This document shows, piece after piece, positions 1-9,836 of a stretch of DNA of 64,000 bases. The stretch spans positions 806,001 through 870,000 of the forward strand of contig JAUPSS010000001.1 in the NCBI GenBank assembly GCA_040285825.1. The letters run 5' to 3'. Each line of letters opens with the position of its first letter. The stretch's first letter is position 1. The notes under the pieces were generated by a model. The model did no database searches and was not told the DNA's origin. It was given only the letters and a program-made list of their open reading frames with translations. The stretch is from Eukaryota sp. TZLM1-RC (taxonomy: Eukaryota; Metamonada: BaSk clade). The position numbers and the translations under genes were made by a program.

Positions 1-708
1 TAAGGTGATTTCATCTTTTTAACTCAGTAATGATTGAGTTTAACTGTTCCTTTTCCAGAATTAATTCCTTTTCACTCTCCGAGTTACTACTAATTTTTTT
101 GCTTTAATTTGATCCAATTCAAGTTCTCTTTCGGATATAACACTACCTAATTTTTTTCTTTTTTCTAGCACAACCAAGTAATAATTTGTTTCTAATCTAA
201 CCAACGAGTCAGTTTTGAGCTGACAAGTTTTCTGACATTCTGAATATTTCGAAGTGATCTCTTCTAACTGAGACTTAAAATTTTAACACTGTTTCTCAGT
301 CAAGGTTAAATTTGACCGAAGCTCTTGAATTTGATCGGAAATGTCTTGATTTTGAGCTTCCAAGTCTTGTTTTTCTTCACTAACTTTGTTGAAATTTCGT
401 TGTAATTTTTCATAAAGTTTTGATAATTCCTGATTTTTGACCGTCATGTCATTTAATTGATTGGTAACGTCAGCAATTTTGACCTTATCAGATTCTACTT
501 TGGCTTTCAAATGATTAATCTCTTCCTTTAAAAAAATCCAACTTGTCGTTGATTGAGCTCCTTTGATTCAAGCGCAAAGTTTTTAAAATTTTGTTCCAAA
601 ATTTCGTAATCTGACTTTGACTCTGCAAGACTTTGGGTTAATTCTTCACATTTCTGTTCGAATTCAGCAGACTTCCGTTGAAAACCTTTCAACTTGTCAA
701 TTTGAGAC
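1..708 (-). pseudogene. coiled-coil part of the PARG gene, array unit 1
   Basis: This is a fragment of the heptad-rich N-terminal half of the coiled-coil/PARG gene whose best copy lies at 43127-46843. It holds only the coiled coil; the macrodomain and zinc fingers are absent. The frame is broken by one-base homopolymer changes (for example TTTTT for TTTT near 16-20) and by the TAA after the EEQC-like stretch near 283. It is followed directly by a family A retroelement 3' end, and the pair repeats at a period of about 1187 bp. It is a duplication remnant, not a functional gene. Confidence 0.8.
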
Positions 709-1063
709 AAACATAGAAAATATGATAAACTTATTGAAGAGGCTAATGTCGATAGAAATACACAGCTGGTTTTTATTGCTTTCCCATTTTCGATAAATGG
801 AAGATGATCAGTTGAAGCAGAAACTTTTTTGGATGACTTCCAAAAAATGGTGCAAGAAAAGACAATGAAAGATTTGATATTTTTTTTATGGCGATCACGA
901 GATTCAATTTGCCATTATTAAAAGATTACCTCGGTTTTTCAATCGAATTAGAGGAGCTTTAGCTAGACAGCAAGCAGATCAGGATTTTGTAGAGGAAATC
1001 TTGGTTCAATGATAGTCGTCCCATTAGTAATGAATTAATTAAATTAAGTGTGCAAATTCAATA
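709..1063 (+). mobile_element. family A retroelement 3' end (unit 1)
   Basis: About 350 bp matching the last roughly 100 codons and 3' end of the family A non-LTR element at 2671-3861. Frame-breaking changes are present (for example GGAAGATGATCAG where the better copy has GGAAGATTAGCAG). It ends in the family 3' terminus GTGCAAATTCAATAAAT followed by a TA repeat. It joins the coiled-coil fragment within the shared string AACATAGAAAATATGATAAA. Confidence 0.8.
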
Positions 1064-1084
1064 AATATATATATATATATATTA
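1064..1084. repeat. (TA)n microsatellite at a retroelement 3' end
   Basis: A short TA run separates the family A 3' end from the next coiled-coil fragment. The same run recurs at 2248-2268 in the next unit. Confidence 0.9.
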
Positions 1085-1894
1085 TCACCATTATCTTTTT
1101 CATTTTTCTTAATTTCTTCTTTTAATTCACTATTCAACAGACCCAACTCATCTAATGCACTTGATAATTCATTATTTTTACTGTTAATTAAGGTGATTTC
1201 ATCTTTTAACTCAGTAATGATTGAGTTTAACTGTTCCTTTTCCAGAATTAATTCCTTTTCACTCTCCGAGTTACTACTAATTTTTGCTTTAATTTGATCC
1301 AATTCAAGTTCTCTTTCGGATATAACACTACCTAATTTTTTTCTTTTTCTAGCACAACCAAGTTATAATTTGTTTCTAATCTAACCAACGAGTCAGTTTT
1401 TGAGCTGACAAGTTTTTCTGACATTCTGAATATTTCGAAGTGATCTCTTCTAACTGAGACTTAAAATTTTTAACACTGTTCCTCAGTCAAGGTTAAATTT
1501 GACCGAAGCTCTTGAATTTGATCGGAAATGTCTTGATTTTGAGCTTCCAAGTCTTGTTTTTCTTCACTAACTTTGTTGAAATTTCGTTGTAATTTTTCAT
1601 AAAGTTTTGATAATTCCTGATTTTTGACCGTCATGTCATTTAATTGATTGGTAACGTCAGCAATTTTGACCTTATCAGATTCTACTTTGGCTTTCAAATG
1701 ATTAATCTCTTCCTTTAAAAAAATCCAACTTGTCGTTGATTGAGCTCCTTTGATTCAAGCGCAAAGTTTTTAAAATTTTGTTCCAAAATTTCGTAATCTG
1801 ACTTGACTCTGCAAGACTTTGGGTTAATTCTTCACATTTCTGTTCGAATTCAGCAGACTTCCGTTGAAAACCTTTCAACTTGTCAATTTGAGAC
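1083..1894 (-). pseudogene. coiled-coil part of the PARG gene, array unit 2
   Basis: Second tandem copy of the coiled-coil fragment, about 1187 bp after the first and nearly identical to it. It has its own one-base homopolymer indels (TTTTT runs near 1339, 1399 and 1415) and keeps the TAA near 1470 that interrupts the coiled coil in most copies. It covers the region equivalent to roughly the first 230 residues of the best copy. Confidence 0.8.
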
Positions 1895-2248
1895 AAACAT
1901 AGAAAATATGATAAACTTATTGAAGAGGCTAATGTCGATAGAAATACACAGCTGGTTTTTATTGCTTTCCCATTTTCGATAAATGGAAGATGATCAGTTG
2001 AAGCAGAAACATTTTTGGATGACTTCCAAAAAATGGTGAAAGAAAAAACAATGAAAAGATTTGATATTTTTTTATGGCGTTCACGGATTCAATTTGCCAT
2101 TATTAAAAGATTACCTGGGTTTTTCAATCGAATTAGAGAAGCTTTAGCTAGACAGCAAGCAAATCAAGATTTTGTAGAGGAAATCTTGGTTTAATGATAG
2201 TCGTCCCATTAGTTATGATTTAATTTAATCAAGTGTGCAAATTCAATA
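1895..2248 (+). mobile_element. family A retroelement 3' end (unit 2)
   Basis: Second tandem copy of the family A 3' end, ending in AAGTGTGCAAATTCAATAAA and followed by a TA microsatellite. It carries the same GGAAGATGATCAG change as unit 1, so the two units come from one duplication rather than two insertions. Confidence 0.8.
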
Positions 2249-2268
2249 AATATATATATATATATATT

Positions 2269-2675
2269 TTATCACCATTATCTTTTTCATTTTACTTAAT
2301 TTCTTCTTTTAATTCACTATTCAACAGACCCAACTCATCTAATGCACTTGATAATTCATTATTTTTACTGTTAATTAAGGTGATTTCATCTTTTAACTCA
2401 GTAATGATTGAGTTTAACTGTTCCTTTTCCAGAATTAATTCCTTTTCACTCTCCGAGTTACTACTAATTTTTGCTTTAATTTGATCCAATTCAAGTTCTC
2501 TTTCGGATATAACACTACCTAATTTTTCTTTTTCTAGCACAACCAAGTTATAATTTGTTTCTAATCTAACCAACGAGTCAGTTTTGAGCTGACAAGTTTT
2601 CTGACATTCTGAATATTTCGAAGTGATCTCTTCTAACTGAGACTTAAAATTTTCACACTGTTCCTCAGTCAAGGC
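2269..2675 (-). pseudogene. coiled-coil fragment, array unit 3, fused to family A element
   Basis: Third, shorter copy of the coiled-coil fragment. It is the only copy with GAA (Glu) where the others have TAA, so it preserves the ancestral reading frame at that point. It stops within an AAGG shared with the family A element, where the sequence changes abruptly to the retroelement. The open frame that runs across the join on the minus strand is an accident of the fusion. Confidence 0.75.
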
Positions 2676-3861
2676 TTCTATTCTTACCTCGTGTGCTTTT
2701 GTTGGTGGATGCAGAAATGCAATCTTTGAGTTCTCCGAAAGATTTGCAGATTGGGAAGATTTATTGATGACAACGCAAAGTTCCACTGTTTTTGCATTAA
2801 ATGAAGAAATTTCAAGAATTGATGTAGAAAAATGGGGTCGATGTTTTCCCCAATCATTCAATGGCAATATTCCAGAAAAAAATGTTTTAAATTTGAAGTA
2901 CACTCTTCGAACATTACAGAAAAGATTGACTGGAATGTATGAAAAAGATCTTTATAATAATATTTGCAGCTCGGCTGTTTTAAATCAAGATCTTCACTCA
3001 TTGTTATTGGAAAAGGGTGTTTGTGAAAACAAGGTGTCAGATTCTTCACTTTTTGTAACCATTGTACCACGAAGATTTGGATTGTGTGCTACTAATGAAG
3101 CATTTGTAACAAAAATGAGATTATATTTGAACATCCCCATTAACCAATTATTATCAAAAGAAAAATGTATTTGTTCGAATTCACCTCAACTCACTTTGCG
3201 CCATGCTCTCAATTGCTCTAAATTGATAACTTATCGTTCTTCATTACATGATGCTGTTAGAGACACTGTTTTCAATATGGCACAAACTGCAAGGATATCG
3301 TGTATCAAAGAGCCCCTGCTGAAAGAAACACTTTCTCTGAATAATTTTGGTTCTGATGATAGAGGTGATGTATACTGTGATTGGATTGATAATTCTGAAG
3401 CTATTGTTGACTTTGTCTCATGTAATGTTGCAAACGATACTTTGGTTCACAGAAGAAAACTTAATCCTGTGGCTGCTCTGGATTTTAAAGCAAAAGAAAA
3501 ACATAGAAAATATGATAAAGAAATTGAAAATGCAAATATCGATAGAAATACACAGCTGGTTTTTATTGCTTTTCCATTTTCGATAAATGGAAGATTAGCA
3601 GTTGAAGCAGAAACTTTTTTGGATGACTTCCAAAAAATGGTGAAAGAAAAAACAATGAAAAGATTTGATATTTTTTTATGGCGTTCACGGATTCAATTTG
3701 CCATTATTAATAGATTACCGCGGTTTTTCAATCGAATTAGAGAAGCTTTAGCTAGACAGCAAGCAAATCAAGATTTTGTAGAGGAAATCTTGGTTTAATG
3801 ATAGTCGTCCCATTAGTTATGATTTAATTTAATCAAGTGTGCAAATTCAATAAATTAATTA
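2671..3861 (+). mobile_element. family A non-LTR retroelement, 5'-truncated, endonuclease intact
   Basis: This holds the C-terminal part of a non-LTR retrotransposon protein, open to a TAA at 3796-3798 that is followed by TGA and TAG. Near 3167-3220 lies a CCHC motif of form C-x-C-x9-H-x3-C, followed by RGD-x13-D and then K...KY residues, the arrangement of the PD-(D/E)XK restriction-like endonuclease of R2-type elements. The reverse transcriptase is missing: the copy begins after that domain at the junction with coiled-coil sequence. The 3' end is GTGCAAATTCAATAAAT. This is the best-preserved endonuclease of family A in the window; the related copy at 47183-48933 has frameshifts. Confidence 0.85.
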
Positions 3862-4262
3862 TTTTATTCTTTATTGGATTAAAAGTTATGCATAAAAGAT
3901 GGAAATTTTGTGGATTCCTCTCAAGTTGTTGTTGATTTCACTACAGTTGATCCCTTTGCTTTGTTTTATCGCGATGATGTTTTACTTAGTACTAATGGCC
4001 ATTTAAACAAGGTTGAAGATCGTAAGAGAGATAAATATACTGAGATATTAAATGATTTAAATAAGAACCTTTATTCGAAGTTTTCGTTTGTTCCGTTTGC
4101 CTTTTCGATTTTTGTCAACTTTGGACAGTTCGCCTTGAATTTCATCAATGATTTTGATAATTTATGTCGTTCAAAGTGGTAACAATTTTGCAGGGAATTT
4201 ATGAAAGAATCGTATCATTTTCGCTTTGTACAGAAGTGTTTCCAAATAATTTTGTTTCTTTT
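3862..4262 (+). mobile_element. family B retroelement endonuclease fragment
   Basis: It encodes the end of the PD-(D/E)XK endonuclease of family B, starting inside the domain at the VDSSQVVVDF segment and continuing through the K...KY region. An extra base near 4171 breaks the frame, and translation would end at LCRSKW. The downstream GCTTTGTACAGAAGTGTTTCC is the usual family B 3' coding end. It is inserted between family A and family C sequence. Confidence 0.8.
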
Positions 4263-7200
4263 TTTTAAAAAAAATTAATTTTATTCTAAACCTATAAATC
4301 AACATCTAAAAATCCATCTCTCCCAAAACAAAAACACTAGATGCAACTCTCTCATAGTGAGATCCAAGAGAAAGCAAAGCATCAGAAACCATCTTCAACA
4401 TCCCCTTAAAAATAGAAAACACAATTCTATTTTGCCAAAACAATCTGTTGAAATTTCTGCCAGTTCTTCTCTTTACAATCATTTCAAAATCATCCAAAAA
4501 CGTAAAGCAGTTGGTGCAAGTGAACCAAAAAGGGAAAATACAAATGGATACAAATTGTATTTTGCATGCTGTAGACTAGCCAATTTGGACAAAGGTTCAT
4601 TGTATTTTTTTGAATTTAAAATTTTCAGCATTTGAAAGGGGATTATGAATTTCAGAATTAACAAGCCTTTCATTTGAGGCATTACAAGGATCAACAGACA
4701 CTACATCCAATAAAATAAAGCTTCCATCTAATCCAGGTAATATGACATCACCTCTATTATTCTTATGAAAATCATTTTCAGCATCAAACAGATTTGACAA
4801 CAGAGGTTCCAAGAAGGATTCAATTCTATGAGATTTACACATACAATATAACTGGTCTCTTACAGCATCATGAACCTTGCTTCTAAAAGTAATAAAATGT
4901 TTACAATTTAACAAATGAGTAGTTGTAATTTCTCGAGAACATTTACAAATTAAATTATGAGGTAAATTATCAGGCCAGATAAAGGAACGAAATCTCATAT
5001 TCAGAGTCCAAGCAGAATCGGATAAGAGAGTACCATATACTTGCGGAATTGTTGTTACTAAGGCAGAAGAAGTACTGTCACACATATCTTGTAAAAGATT
5101 TGCAAAAGCGGGATTCTTTTTCTTGGCCAAGCCAAGTCTAACATCAAAATCCAAGCTTTCAAAAATCTTTGACAATTTTTGTTGAAGCTTTTTACAGCAA
5201 AACTGTAAATTAAATAGAGATCGGTTTGGAATTTCTTGAATTGAATGAGGAAAGCATTTGGTCCAAATTTGTGGCGGTAATTTTTCAAGTTCACAAGATA
5301 ACTCATACAAATAGGGACTACAATTGGGGACTAACAGATGGGAATCATCAGGAAATCTACGAGAAAATTCATAAATAAAATTTTGCCACCACCCAAGAAT
5401 GCTGATTGACACAAAATTGAAGATTTAGTAAATCCAATACCCCCAAATTTGCTGAAGAAAATAAATGGCTTTTCAACATTCCTGGTTCTACATCCAATAA
5501 ATCAGCAAAAAATTCTGTTCTCAATGAATTAAAAGAACGACAAAAATCTAATGCTATGGAAGGAGCACAAGATCTCAAAATGTTGGTTATTCTCCCAGTG
5601 TAGCAAATTTTAAGCATAAAAAATTTAATATGCTTTTCTATATCTAAAGAAGAAATTGAATCAAATTCAATTTTCATTTTTTCCAAAATAACTTGCAATT
5701 CATTCTGAATTTGAGGCACATTTCCTAATCAACAACCAAGGAACTTAAAAGCATCACTACTATAATTAGTAAAAGGGACAATAGAATCGTTTATCACGAG
5801 GTCTTGAGCAGAAGAGCCAATCAGAAGGCATTTGCTGGCATTAAGATGAAGCCCAATATTTTCATATGAATCGGCAATTTCTTGAGCAACCAATTCTAGT
5901 AAATCAAATGAACCAATCAAGGATATATCATCCATATAAGCAACTATTTTTATAGAAGGGTATTTTTGCTTAATGATATTTAAAGTTTTGTGAATAGCTA
6001 AACAAAACAATAATGGACCTAAAGGGTCACCTTGCTTCACACCAGAAGATGATTTAAGAGCAAATGAATTAAAAATTAAATCTGATTCTTTACCATAAAA
6101 ATGGTAGAAAAAACTCGATAGCTCAGGAAAATCAGATCTAATAACTTCAAAAATTGCTTCTCGCTTTACAGAATTAAAAGCATTTTTAAAGTCGAGATTA
6201 AAAATAAAATTATTTTCCTCTGCATTAAAAAAGGTATCAGAGGCAATAGCAGCAACAGAAGCACCATCAATTGTTTTGATTCCAAATTGATGAGGATTTA
6301 AAAAAGTAGAAGCTTTGTCTTTGACACGATCGAAGACAATTGATGCTAGCAAACGAGAAAGAGATTCACCAACAGCAATTGGGCGTATTCCATCAGGTTT
6401 GATTCCGTTTCCAGGCTTTACTAAAGCAATCAGACGTGCAGCGAGTAATTCAAATGGAGGATTAATTTTCAAAACAATCAATTGTTGAAAATAGTGGGCT
6501 AGATCATCAGCAATTTCGGGAGCACTGGAACACGCTATTTTTAACAGATCAAAAGAAATTCCAGATGGGCCTGCTGCTTTCCCCTTTGGCAAGTTTTGAA
6601 TAGCTTTAAGAACTTCAATTGAAGTGATAGGATTTTCAATCCAAAAAGGACACACTTCAGGCTTGCTGCACTTGAAATTTTCTTGAGGATGCAACTTTTG
6701 GAGTTTTTCAAGGGTATCAGAGTTTACATCAGCCAAAGAAGAGGAAAACAAAGACTGCTTTGCGGCACCATAACGACCACGTAAGCACAATTTTCGGCAA
6801 ATTTTTGATTTTACAATTTTTCTATTTCCAAATTTTTTCTTAAAACAATTTTTGTTTTTTCTAGCAAAATATTTCCAGAAGGATGAAATATTCCACTTAT
6901 TATTCTTCAATTCAGAAGTAAAATTTCTCATTTCAATTGAGAAGGGGATTGTGCTGGCGGGACTTATTTCTACTGGGATCCGGATCGGGGGTCTTACGGT
7001 ATCAACGGCTTCACAATGCGTACAAAACAGAAGTTTTCGACCATTTCGTGAATCTGCAACATCTTTTTTTGCAAAATGGACAACAAAAATTACTGTTTTC
7101 AGAAGAGGAAGAAGAGGAAACACTAGAAGCATTTAACTGTTGATCGTCAGAAACATCATTTTCAGCACCTTTCACAACGGCAACAGCTGGAACAGAACAT

Positions 7201-7658
7201 TTGAGAATTTGTTGAGCAGATTTTAATTCAAATTCTCTTTTTTGCTTCTCAGGGCACGTTCTCGAATTATGACCACTGATACCACAAATCGAACACTTTT
7301 TAGAACCTTTTAATGGCAGTGGTTTCATATTTTCAGTTCTTTCAATTTTATCAATTTTTGAGTTAAAAGTAGAAATAGACTTTTGACTTTTTGCAGTTTC
7401 AGCTGGAGAAAACAAATTTCGAGAAACGGGGTTGTTAATAGAACGCGCAACAGAACGCAAGGAACGTAATGGTGGTTTTTCTGTGTTTTTTCTGGTACAA
7501 TGATCAGTTTTTGAAAGAAAATTTTTTTGAGATGAATTTCGAGCATAGCTTGTATTGTGGGGAGAGTGGGGAAGTGGAGTGGATGAGCTTAATCTGACTG
7601 GTAGAATCTTTGCTTGGGCGTTCCAATCAGGATCAGAGTCACTATCAGCCAAAGGCAT
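4263..7658 (-). mobile_element. family C non-LTR retroelement, nearly full length, frame-broken
   Basis: It encodes one protein of roughly 1,090 codons in several frames. In order: an ATG at 7658; a CCHC knuckle (CSICGISGHNSRTC, about 7262-7312); a C-x2-C...C-x2-C zinc ribbon split by a frameshift at an A7 run (7064-7070, minus strand); a reverse transcriptase with AGPSGIS, DFKNAFNSV, GVKQGDPLGP and AYMDD (5926-5945); a C-x-C-x7-H-x3-C motif; RGD-x12-D; and a K..KY-type endonuclease end. Breaks: the A7 run, an in-frame TGA near 5730 (FLGC-stop-LGN), shifts near 5447 and 5390, an A7 run near 4610, and one near 4490. Catalytic motifs are otherwise intact, so the insertion looks fairly young. 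Related by architecture to R2-like elements; the exact clade is not assigned. Confidence 0.85.
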
Positions 7659-8126
7659 CGTTTTGACAGAGAAACAGTACGACTTTGACGCCTTGACAGA
7701 AAGTGAAATATGAAAGGGTTGACTAAGGGAGGGAGAAATGATTTGGCCTGATTTGTGAATGACATGCGTTCAGAATTCAGTATGTGAACATGTGTGAGGT
7801 GGCATTTTTTGATTGAGCTGATTGAAATATCGAGCAAATATCGTAATGATTTGGCCTGATTTGTGAATGACATGCGTTCAAAAATCAGTATGTGAACTTG
7901 TGTGAGGTGGTATTTTTTGATTGAGCTGATTGGAAATGCATAAATTCACATTCTGTTATTCCGAAATCTTTTGAGGTTGCAGGTGTTTTTTATGGGTGGT
8001 ATTAGTAAAGATAAATTTGAAAAATATACAAATGTTTGATGACCAAACATCTGTGATCGTCTTTAAAACACGTAAGGTAATTAAACCATATACTTTGACT
8101 CAGTTTTGCGTTGTCTATGAAAAGGT
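7659..8126. repeat. 88-bp direct repeats upstream of family C, then shared block
   Basis: There is no gene here. Two 88-bp copies (7737-7824 and 7845-7932) beginning AATGATTTGGCCTGATTTG are separated by 20 bp. A third copy is at 21445-21532, and a partial reverse-complement relic (AATCAGCTCAATCAAAAAATGCC) lies near 24976 and 41500. From 7845 onward the sequence matches the block at 21445-23000. Confidence 0.8.
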
Positions 8127-8630
8127 GATGCCGTTATGCAGATAAACACACGAAGGAGAGAGAACACTAAGTTGATTAATAACTGATTTATAATCGAGTA
8201 TAACGTGATCAGTCGAAATACAAAGAACCCTACTAAATCAATTTTAATTCAACAACAACCGAAGGTGTAGCCTGGAATGCAGGTTAGCTGTTCCTGAGTA
8301 GCGAATGTGATGGTTCCTTCTAGTTTATTGAGACTAATAATGTCAATAATATATGTTATGTCATACTGTTCATCTCGACTTTTCGACTTACACCAACAAA
8401 TGTACATTTGAACTGTGTGTAATGATGTCAAAAAATTACCGTAAAAATTGGACAACTTCTTTTTCTGCCGTGTTCATGTATTGCTCAATGTCTTCAAAAA
8501 AAACGGAAAAAAGTGTTGTTGTTTAACTTAAATTGATTTAGTAGATTTCTTCGTGATATTGGTTTATGAATTAATTTTATAAACTCAGAATTCTCTCTTT
8601 GTTTCGTGTGTTCATCTGCCTTACGGCATC
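8127..8630. repeat. 505-bp inverted-repeat element, copy 1
   Basis: The ends are imperfect inverted repeats of about 125 bp, with outer ends GATGCCGTTA...TAACGGCATC and inner ends near ACTAAATCAATT and AACAACAAC. The centre can encode about 68 residues on the minus strand (8249-8455) ending CIPGYTFGCC, but the frame starts with TTG rather than ATG and no family is recognised. All four copies in the window sit in the same larger duplicated context, so I cannot show that this unit moved by itself, and no target-site duplication is visible. Confidence 0.7.
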
Positions 8631-8676
8631 AAATAGTTTTCTTCTTGCTGGCGAAAAATACAAAATTGTTTAATTC

Positions 8677-8889
8677 GTGAAACATACTTCTTTTGTCAAT
8701 GAATATTCACATGCCCAATACATTTTATGTTCATTTGTTTTTTCCTTGCTTGGGTCTTTGGATAAGGCTGCAATGGTCTCCGTCAAGAATTTTGATGTAT
8801 TTGAAAAGGAAAGAACTGGAAGAATTTTCAAGTGTGTTTACTGGCAAAACCGGATTGTATTATTTATTTTTAAGGGAATGGTGAATTAA
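8677..8889 (+). mobile_element. family D retroelement endonuclease end
   Basis: It encodes about 70 residues resembling the C-terminal end of the family C endonuclease (WQNRIVxxIFKGM shared with 4306-4497), so it is a remnant of a fourth, related retroelement. The TAA at 8887-8889 ends it. It lies just after the 505-bp inverted repeat in every copy of this block. Confidence 0.7.
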
Positions 8890-8994
8890 TTTCTGATTCA
8901 TTCTGCATTTTTTTGGGAAATATTCTGAATCTTTAGTAATTGATTGTTTTGTGGTAGAGGAGGCACACTTTGAGGATATGGAGTTTTAGTTGTG

Positions 8995-9590
8995 TATTTG
9001 ATTATTTTATTCTTTATTGGATTAAAAGTTATGCATAAAAGATGGAAATTTTGTGGATTCCTCACAAGTTGTTGTTGATTTCACTACAGTTGATCCCTTT
9101 GCTTTTGTTTATCGCGATGATGTTTTACTTAGTACTAATGGTCATTTAAACAAGGCTGAAGATCGTAAGAGAGATAAATATACTGCGATATTAAATGATT
9201 TAAATAAGAATCTTTACTCAAAGTTTTCGTTTGTTCCTTTTGTCTTTTCGATTTTTGGCAACATTGGACAATCCGCCTTGAATTTTATCAATGATTTTTG
9301 GTAATTTGTGTCGTTCAAGTAGTAACAATTTTGCAGGGAATTTATGGATGAATCGTATCATTTTCGCTTTGTACAGAAGTGTTCCCAAATAGTTTTGTTT
9401 CTTGTGTGTTTTAGTTTCTTTTGATTTGATTTGATTTGATTCTGCGTAGAAAACGAATATTTTTGTTAAAATTACAGTAACAATTTCTCACAAAAGGAAA
9501 TTTTTGCGAAGAACATGCAAAATCAAGATCCACCAAAACCTGAAATGCCCGATCTTCAGAATCACCCTCATTGATCAAGCACCATGCAGT
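8995..9590 (+). mobile_element. family B endonuclease end and 3' untranslated region
   Basis: It carries the family B C-terminal endonuclease segment from VDSSQVVVDF onward, frame-shifted after FINDF by an extra T near 9297. It is followed by the family B 3' region: a TTTGA pentamer run at about 9419-9440, then a conserved stretch (CAAAAGGAAATTTTTGCG...CCTCATTGATCAAGCACCATGCA). The end of this region touches the tRNA-like element. The same order, inverted, occurs at 39850-40430. Confidence 0.75.
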
Positions 9591-9727
9591 CAGACCCGGA
9601 AAGTGGGAAAGGAAATGCTGGCTCCCACTTTGGGGTCCCCTTTTGCCAGAAGTGCAGCAGATGGGATTCGAACCCTGTTGCCAAAGCAGAGAACGAAGAG
9701 CAAACCCACTGGAATACGATGTTGGCA
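9590..9727 (-). other. GC-rich hairpin plus tRNA-like B box, copy 1
   Basis: On the minus strand, 9727 to 9655 resembles a tRNA gene: it has GGGTTCGAATCCC (a B-box/T-loop motif) and an A-box-like CCAGTGGG about 40 bases upstream. I could not fold a normal acceptor or D stem, so it is a pseudo-tRNA or SINE-like head rather than a tRNA. Next to it lies a GC-rich stretch with an AAGTGGGA...TCCCACTT hairpin and GGGGTCCCC. A near-identical copy is at 39719-39870. A tRNA-derived SINE, a structured ncRNA or a relic are all possible. Confidence 0.45.
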
Positions 9728-9836
9728 AATATTGATGTTGATTTTTCTAGTATATATTGGGTTTTGATTTGTATTGGTGTTGGACGATTTTATAGTTGGT
9801 TTTGTGTTGATGAAAAAAGTGATTGACATGTGTTTA

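Noticed and set aside
1039-1302. An independent coiled-coil gene in the left array
   Set aside because: Identical in sequence to part of the larger coiled-coil/PARG gene and cut off by retroelement sequence; it is a fragment.
2292-2903. A 203-codon minus-strand gene at the left array
   Set aside because: Its first third is antisense retroelement sequence fused to the coiled coil at a breakpoint; the joint frame is accidental.
6852-7136. Plus-strand frames across the family C zinc ribbon
   Set aside because: Antisense shadows of the retroelement protein with no recognisable domain.
8249-8455. A real small gene inside the 505-bp inverted-repeat element
   Set aside because: The frame starts at TTG with a stop just upstream and no ATG until mid-frame; copies are recent duplicates, so an open frame is weak evidence. 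Kept only as part of the repeat.
9655-9727. A functional tRNA gene
   Set aside because: The B box is good, but no seven-base acceptor stem, D stem or anticodon stem forms; the T stem has only three pairs.
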